From Symbiodinium microadriaticum (taxonomy: Eukaryota > Sar > Dinophyceae > Suessiales > Symbiodiniaceae), in assembly GCA_001939145.1 (NCBI GenBank), contig LSRX01000325.1, positions 587,912 to 651,911 of the forward strand: DNA of 64,000 nt. The letters are read 5' to 3'. The translations under genes were made by a program, and so were the position numbers. The stretch's first letter is position 1. Each line of letters starts with the position of its first letter. A model generated the notes under the pieces. It was given only the letters and a program-made list of their open reading frames with translations, searched no databases and had not been told where the DNA came from. Of this stretch, positions 34,601 to 43,600 are shown piece after piece.

Positions 34601-37600
34601 CAGAGGGCACGTTTGGAGTTTTGGGGCTGTCTGCGTACGGATCAAGCCGTGTCCCGGTTTAGGGCTTAGGGTTTAAGGTTTAGGGTTTAGGGTTTATAGG
34701 ATTTAGGATTTCGGGTTTAGGGTTTAGGGCTTAGGGTACCTTTGCCTATGCATCATTAAACCCTAAACCCGTCTTGTACACAGGGCCCTACATGCTAATG
34801 CATCTCTGCAGTTGGAGGGTTAGATGACAAGGCTGGTAAGGAATGTGTTGTAGACCCTAAACCCTGACGCGTAGAGCTTTCTGTTGAGGTTCGGAGCTTG
34901 CTCCGAATGAGTTCGACTGAACACTGAACTAGAGCGACAGGAATATGTCGTGGCATGGCTTTCGGAACCTAGAGACAACATCCGCACATCTCATGCAAAC
35001 CTATCCTTTGCTCGCAGTCCTGGAAACGCAAACCAATCATTCTAAACTTTCTAACGTCGGAGCCAACCAAGGATTGAATTGACACAGCCCTAGAGGGTCC
35101 GAGTACTCAAATAGTAAGGTTTTAGGTTCCAAAATCCAAACTCTGAATGGTGTTTGGACCTGACCCTAAACCCTAAACCCTATTTGGGCACTTGGACCCT
35201 TAGGAAGCAGGTTCGTCAGAGACAACACACGTGAAGGCCCTGACAAGTCGGTAAACCCTGCAACCCCGAGAAGCCCGTCAGGGTTTCAACACCTGGTTTA
35301 GGGCTGTAGGGTTTAGAGTTTAGGGCTTAGGATTTAGGACTTCCTGCGGCCCTAAACCCTAAACCCTCAAACCAAGCCGCTGTAGCCACTGTGCGCTTTG
35401 GGAACACTTCCAAAACTCTCCGGCCTCACTGAACTCTATGCTCCAACTCCAGTCAGGTCCCATACGCTAGGAAGTAGTCTCACGGTTTGCGAAAGCAGCC
35501 CCATATACACTATACCCCTTAACCCCACCCTACGCCCTGAACCCTGAGTCTGAGTCAATAAACCCCGTTTAAACGGATTCTTGAACCTGCTATATTCTAC
35601 GCCCGAACTGCATACCCTAAAGACTAAGCCCTAAGCCCTAAACCCTAAACCTTAAACCCTAACCCTAAATCCTAAGTAAGTTCTATGCCCTAAACTAATA
35701 AACCTAAGCCCTGACCCCTACCCGCTGTTCCACGCACGAAGTGTATGGCTGTCCTCAGTCTTCGGTCCACAGCGGCGGGCCTTCTTTGTTCAAGCGTAAG
35801 TCTTGGGGTCGACGGGTTCAGGGCACTAGGAGTTACATGAAGGGTCTTTGTAGATATCTGTGGGTTTTCTGAGCTTCAGGGTCCAGGCGTTAAGGGTTTG
35901 GGAGTTCGGGAGGGATTTAAGGTTTGGGCTTGCGGAGCTAGCTAGGCTTGGGAGTTCGAGATTGGGATTCAGGTGGCTTGTGGTGCAATTTGGGGGGTGC
36001 TAACTCGAACTGGGCTTTGCGGGCACATTATCATGTCATAGCAGAACTGCTGTTACTCAGAACCTCAATGGTAGGCTTGGGCTTCTCCCGACAGGAGGGT
36101 CCAGAGTCTACGGGCCATGAAAGGTCCTGAAGGCAAAAGCTTCAGAGTTGGAAGCCGTGTGGCATGAAAGCAGCCTCTACCGTGAAGGCCAGAAACGATC
36201 AAAGAACCACAGGTTGGAAACCTTTGGGCCCACCTTTCAAAAACTTGGAGGCCTGCCACCAGATTCCGAAGAGAGGGATGAAGCCGGCCACCATCGAGGG
36301 CACGAAGGTCCACGTGACGATGCCTGCTTGGGCACTCTGTTGGCTTCATCAGAAGGGAAGCAGGGACCCTAAACCCTGAACCCTAACAGCAGGGACCCTA
36401 AACCCTGAACCCTAAACTCCAAACCCTAACAGTGTTGGGCTTTCGTACTCTGCCAAAATGGGGCATGAGGATTAGGATCAGGGTTATTATAGGAAACCCT
36501 AAACTCCAAATTGCCCTGAATCGTGAACCTAAGCAGAGTTGCTGAGTCAACAGCAGTGAGCACTGCCTTGAGGGGTTCAGTGCTCAGGATCTGAAGCTTA
36601 GGACTTCGAGAGATTGCAAGAGGACAGGGCCTGAAGCCCAAGTAAAGCCACAAGAAGTGGCCAGAAGTACGAACCCCACAAGGGCCCTCCCTGTATCCTC
36701 AAACAGAGCATATGGCATGATAGTTAGTAGGATTATATTACATTATATTACATGATGTTACACTATGAAATACTAGATTATATTATATTGTATTCTATTA
36801 CATTCTACTCCATTCTAATATATTCTATTATATTCCATTCTATTCCATTAGGGCTTTCGGTTTTAGGGTTTAGGGCTTTAGGGTTCTAGGGCTTTCGGTT
36901 TTAGGGTTTTAGGGCGTTTTGGGGCTTTAGGGCTTTAGGGTTCTAGGGCTTTTAGGGCTTTAGGGTTTTAGGGCTTTCGGTTTTGGGGTTTAGGGTTTTA
37001 GGGTTTAGGGTTTAAGGGTTTTTGAGTTTAGTGTTTAGGGTTTAGGGTTTAGGGGTTGGGCGAACAGCCGAGAAGACTCCGAGAAGACCTCTAGTTAGCA
37101 AGCTTCTTCCTGGATTCAGGCAGTTCAAACTCCAACACCATAAAGCCCTAAACCCCAAGACCCTAAACCCACAAAAAATCCTGAAACTCCAAACAAAAAT
37201 CCGCAAATCTCCCCGAGCCAATGCGAGCTAGAGTTTAGGATTCAGGCTTCAAGCAACAGAAAACCCCAACCACCCTGAACCTTGAAGCCTACACCCTCAA
37301 ACCAAAACCCTACAGCACTTGCAACCCTGTGAGCCTGTGAACCCGACACCTGGACTCAGAACCCTACACCCCTGAAACCCCTAAACAACAAAACTCGACA
37401 CCTGCTGTGGAGACTTTGTGCTGGATCCAGAGCATGGTGGTCGTCACATCGCCGATCCTTTGTCTCCCAAAGTAGGCTCGGGATGTTTCTCTGGTTTGGG
37501 TGGATTAGATTTCTAATCTTGGAGCTGTTGGGCTTGACATATGCATCTGACATATGGGTCTTGTACAGGATTCTTTGGGACTACGGTCCAGGATGTCTAA

Positions 37601-40600
37601 ACGACGTCACGCCGAAAGATTACAGCCGAAACACTACACCCTCTGGAGCATTGAAACGAAGCTTACGCCATGGATGGACCATGGACCCTCAAACACGAGG
37701 TCCTCAACCCCCTAAACCCCACAACCTCAGCCCTGACCCCCGAAAGCCTAAACCCTAAAAACCCCAAAACCCGAAACCGATATTCCGTGAACCGCCGAAG
37801 TGGCTCAAAGCCTGCAGCCCCGAAGTTCCAAGAGATTCGAGCTTGCATGGGGTTGCCGTGGATGGCATCAGTGCTCTTTGGTTCAGGGTTTAGGGATTTG
37901 GCTTAAGGGTCTAGGGTTCAGGGCACATGTTGTAAATTTCGGGTGTGAGGGCTTACGGTTCAGCGCATTACAGGCCGAATCCCTTGGACACCTTCATACC
38001 ATCACCCACTTCTGCCTTCCCCTCCCTCAAAACCCCATGAGGTTTGCAAGGTGCTTGTCTCCGTATGCCCCGTTAAAGTCCCTACAGCATTCTGGTACAA
38101 GATCCCCTTATCGTAACCCTTGTTAAGAACCCCTTGAAGGACCCCTAGAGGACTCCTTTAAAGACTTATTTGGAGAACCCCGTAAAGAAAGGGCCCTAGG
38201 AGCCTGAAACAAAAGTGGAGCGAGTGGCGGACTCCAGGCGCCTCCGGCGTTTGCAGCCACCACGACGACACCTTGGCGTCAGCTCTTTCGGGCTCCTTGA
38301 AAATGGGTACCAGAAGGGTCCCCTTCGAGGTTCCTTAAGGGTTTGCTACACATCACCTTGACGGGTTATATATACTTTCAGGGTTCCCTAGTGGCTTTTC
38401 GAGGTTTGAAGGCTTCTAGGGCGTTTGTGGTTGTTGGGTTTAGGGATTTAGGGCTTTACGGTTTTAGGGATGGCAGGTTTTAACGTGGGGAGTAAGTCAC
38501 TACCTCAAACCCTGAAATGTAAAGGGCTTCATGGTTGGAATAGGGTTTCGCAGTATGTGAAAGACGACAGTATAGTCAGACACCACCGAAACCACTTCCC
38601 TCGAAAAGCCTAGAAACCCCAACGCTCGCAGAGGTGCGAAGCTCCGGTGGCAACAGCATGGTGCGAAGGGAACCCCTAAACCCCGTTTAGGGTTTAGGGT
38701 TTAGGGGCTTAGGGGCTTAGGGGTTTAGGGTTTAGGGTTTAGGGGGGTTCAAAGAGAATGAGCCCCCAGGGTCAACCCAGCCCTCCCCTCTGTGCCTCCG
38801 CAGCTGTGGCGCCAGTCCTCTCTGCATCTCTACATCTTGAACATCCTTTAGGGGTCAGGTGGGTCAGGGCTGTACATTCTAGTTTTGGGATATGAAAGGC
38901 TCCGAACTCGTCTGAACTCGGTTTCGATGCCCTGCAGATAAATATCGAATTTGAGGTTGCAGCGAGGAGTATAATAACAATCGTTGTCGAAGTGCCCTGC
39001 GCCTTGGAAACTCTAAACCCTAAACCAAGAACCCCTTTTGGACCATAGGGATCTGGGCTGGGCATGTGGAGGAAAGCTGAATTCGCTGTATTCACTGCTG
39101 TGTCCAGCGACTTGGGATGGTTTTGCGGTTGGGTGTAGAATTTAGTAAGGTTTTTGGGTTTTGGGGCTTTGGGGTTTCAGGGCTCAGGTTTTCTAGCATT
39201 TAGAAGTTCGGGCATCCTGGTTGTGAGGTACCACCCGCTGCAGGATTTTGATGCACACGATGGTGGCGGTGAGATTGTCGATCACCTGCCAGGGGGGTTC
39301 CTACCCTAAGGGTCTGGAAGGGTACTACTTCTAAGGGTCTTATGAAGCGTCATATTAAGATTCGCGATCATGACGTAAGCCGTTAAAGCTTTTTGCTGGT
39401 TCATGAATTCAGGGTCTCCCGGTCTCCCCGTGCCCGCCTTGTTGTAGGACTGCTCGGGCTTACAGACTAACGCTCGACTTCTACACCTTAAAGCCTGAAC
39501 CCTTAAGAACACTAAACCGCACAAATTCCCCTAACCTTGGTGAAGGCTCGCTTAAACCCGCTTAAACCCTGAAACCCCTCCCCACCGAACTCAGGAAGAA
39601 GGCGATGATGCAGACGATGGGCATCAGCCGTCCGGCCTTTGGGGGGGTCAGGTCTGTGACCGGGTCCATTCCCTACTGTTCCCGAGACTCACAGCTGGGC
39701 TTAGGGTTGAGGGTCCGGGGTTTAGGGCTTGCGATGGTCATAACCCCTCTTCCAGTTCTTGGCGTCCATAAACTCAAACGCAGCTCAAAACCCCAACTGA
39801 AACTCCCCAGATGAATATAGGGGCCTAAGCAACTAGAATGGGGCTTTGGGATTTATACATTACACTATGGTTAGGAGGCCTAAGTAAAGGGTAATGCTGG
39901 TCACCATTCCGGCTTCTTTATTATGCAAGACTGCATGCTTCTGTCGCCACAGGCCTTCTCCTGCGTGTGGCGAACGATGAACGCTGTGACAACTGCGAAG
40001 CCATTCCTGGAGTCTCGGCCAGTCCGGGGACATTAGAAGACTCAGAGGATTGCCTGGTCAAACTTTGTGGCTCTGACTAGTTGGAATAGGACTAGGACTT
40101 TGGAAGTGTCTACACTAACTGTCTCTAGCTACTGAAGGAATAGCTTAGCTTTGTGGGCTTTGGGTCTATTCCAAAAAGCGCACTTGAGTTTCTGAAGCTT
40201 GCAGAAAAAAACACAATGCATCTTGGTTCTGTGTGGGAGGGACAAGGTGACAGGGCTTGGGACCCAAAACCAAAAGAAATTCCAAACCCTCAACCCTACA
40301 CCCTCAACCAAAACCCTGAACCCCAAAACCCCAAACTCTGTGCAGTTTTCTTGAGAGAAGACACCGGCAGAGCACTCGTCACCAATGCACAAACGTCACT
40401 TCGTGAAACTCCTAAACCCTAAACCGCCTCAAAATCCAGGAAGAGGTGGACTGCCAAAGGCTGGAGCAGGAGATATGGCAAAGGGCCCCACCCTCAAGCC
40501 CCAGTGTAATCCCATCTTAGATCTTGCTCAGGGCACATGTGATCGATGGACTCCACCACGCACATGGCAGGCAACAGAAACAAGATGACGCTGCCAACCT

Positions 40601-43600
40601 GCTCCAGATCTCTGACTTCTTTCGTACTTTGAAGGGACAGGGCTTGAGGCTCAGAAACGTACCAGACTTACGGAAGGCTTGCGCACCTGGACGTCTACCA
40701 GGTTCCTTACGGGCAGCCTCGCTCAAGCATCATGAGAAGAATGTCATTTGGAAGCCCACGACGCCTCATCCCGCCAATTCCTGCCAACATTACAAACACA
40801 CAAACACCAAAAACCGTCTAAAACCTAATTACAGTGTGTCAAGTCCAAAACCCTAAACCCAGAAAGTTTCAAACCCCAAAAGCTTGAAATCCGGCACACA
40901 CCCAAACCCTAAACCCACAAAATCCCGCACCGTCGGTTTAGGGCTGTTTGATGAGGGAGCATCCACCACCCTTAACACGGCTCCCGGGCCTCAAACAGTC
41001 CTTTCATCAGTTCCTCCTCGAGGAGCTCGTGTCCTAGAGGAAAGGTTCACAGAGTCTTGGGTTATAGGATTTAGGTTAGGGTTTAGGCTTATAGGGTTCA
41101 GGGTTTAGGGGTTTAGGCTGTACGGAAGATACTCAAAACAGTACGGCACCCTTTATAAAAACAAGGGACCCTATAAAAAGGGTCCCTGATCCCTGATTTA
41201 GAGAACTATACCCATGTATGTCAGGAGCTTGAGGCGTAGTGTGCTCGGCGTTTAGGGCCGTTTAGGGTTTAGGGCGTTTTGATCCTTGGAACCCAGAGGT
41301 TGCCGTGTTTAGGGTTCAGAGCTATGCGAGGTTTCGAGTTTAAGATACAGGTAGGTTTAGGGTTTAGGGGGCTAGGGTCTGGAGCTATACAAGGATACTT
41401 ATGCGAGCATAACAAGAAAAGCAGAATGTCGGTCTGCCGTGTCAAGCGCAGAACCCTCTCGCAACCCTGCAATCGACCGTCCATGTTTGGGGAATACTGG
41501 ACGCCCCAAACCAAAGACACAAGGCCCGAACACTCGAAAGGGGTATCTGCCTTCTGCAGATCTGGCATGAATGCCCGCCGCGTGATACGTCCACATCCTT
41601 GAAGGAGGTCTTCGGAGATGCAAACGGAAAGCTATCCAGGGTTCAGAACAACATGGCTTTTCTTATGTTCCCGTGAAGGTATGGGCCTTCACAACAGGTG
41701 ATAATGCCCAGCCTAAGCCTTGAATCCCACTACTTCACCATCCCTCAAACCCAAACCTAATTTGGAGCTTCTGGGATAGTAGCTGCATTTAACTCGTCGT
41801 CGGACTTTCCAGAAGCACTTTAGTCTTTAAGGTTCCTTATTATTGTGGTTGTATCCGACTAAATTCAGAGTAAGGACTGGTTTAGCATTAGGGTAAAGGC
41901 GCAAGGTCTAGGCAGTTTAGGTAGGAGCCTTACCGCTTCCAGGGGGCACGGAAGCCAAGACAAGCATGATCGCCGACTTGTCCAGTCGCAGAACATCCTC
42001 CCAGAGAGGCAGGGTTTCGGGCCGTTTAGGTAAGTTTAGGTTAGGTTTAGGGACGATTCGACGAGGTGCTGCTGACAATGTTCCTTGAAAAGACAAAGCT
42101 GTAGCAGTAGCCCTCAAGGGCCTTAGTGTTTGTACAAAGGTGCTTACAGGATGCCAGTGGTACTTCTACCACCTAATGTACACAAGTTGCTCCTAGCATA
42201 GCACAGGTTTAACGCTATTGTCCGACTTGGCTACTGCGTTGTTGGCCCTTGCGGCTGTCCTGGAAAACAATCTTTGAGTCCATTACAATCCTGAGGTACT
42301 GCTCGGTCACTTTGTGAGAGAAGCTTCGACGCTGAAAGAGATGATTGTTATCTAAAACTCTGCTCGCTTGATCATGCGTCTTCCCGACATTTCATTTTTT
42401 GTCCGCCACCGTGCTACCGACAGTGCATCAGTAAGTCGAAGAGTCGAACCGTCCAGGGAAGACTTCTCCCGCAAGACTTGCGGTGGGCTCTACACAGGAC
42501 CAAGGGTCTGCAATCCTTTGCTTACACCGTGCGCGAGCAGGTTTCCCAACACACCGGCAACAACTTGGCAAACAAACTCCGGTGCACCCACCGACAGGTC
42601 GATTGCTAAGCAAGCCTCCAGCGCCACGAGTGTGATGCCGGTGATGAAAAGCGCTGCTAAGACCCTGAGGACTTGGGCGAGTGCTGGGAGCCATTGGGGC
42701 AGGGTTGTCTGCAGCACTCTGACATGCATACCAAAAATTCGACAAGCTCTAAACTTCAAGCCTCTACCCAAACTCTACCCTGCACCTTCGTCCCCTGGAT
42801 CCCATCAACCCCAAAGCACCCCTGTGCGCGCCTCCTGTGCGTGGCTGCATCCTCCAAGAGGTTCGTGGGCCAACCTGGCAGGGGATTTCGAAAACCCTGT
42901 AAACATCCCGACAATCCTCGACCTTCACGTCAACTTCAAGAGAAAGCGCATCAGGAAACCCCACTGATCCCGGAACTCTGCACGCCCGAGGGGCCGAAGA
43001 ATGCGAAGGCAAAGGCCAGAGCGAAGAGGGCAAGACCTGACAAAGGCACGGAAAACTACACAACAAAGGCTTTGGGGAGTTTGGTGGATTAGGGTTTGGG
43101 TTTTGGGATACTAGTATGGGCCAGACCTGACAAAGGCACGGAAAGTGAATGTAGCGTTTGGGGAGACAATGATCAGCATCGGGATTTGGGATACATTGTA
43201 AAACTGCTTGTCCAGGTTACATTAATGTGAGGGGCCTGAGTGTTTAGAACAGGGTTTTGGGATGGTGGATCATAGTATATAATCTATAAGAAGGAACCCT
43301 AACGCTTGGTATAATGCTATGTTGCCTCCTCTCAGTACGACCATGTACGACAGGTGGAATGCCCTCGTCAGCATCGTCATCAGTCGTGGTAGTAGAAGCC
43401 AGGCTGCTGTAGGGGTTCAGGACAGTTTAGGAATTCACTGGATTTGGGCTTCTGGCAGCATTCTTTCATGCAACATCTGGCTCTTTGCCTGTCGGCGCGG
43501 GGCCGCCTACTTAGTCTCGTGTAGTCCGCATCAACGGATCGGGGAGGGATCGCTCAAGCCCGCAAATTGGGTCGGCATTTGAAGCCTCTTAAGTGCTGGA

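Noticed and set aside
42428-42745. A single long minus-strand protein of about 100 residues at 42.4-42.75 kb
   Set aside because: Only the part at 42616-42664 fits the antiporter and its splice phases; the rest reads into introns.
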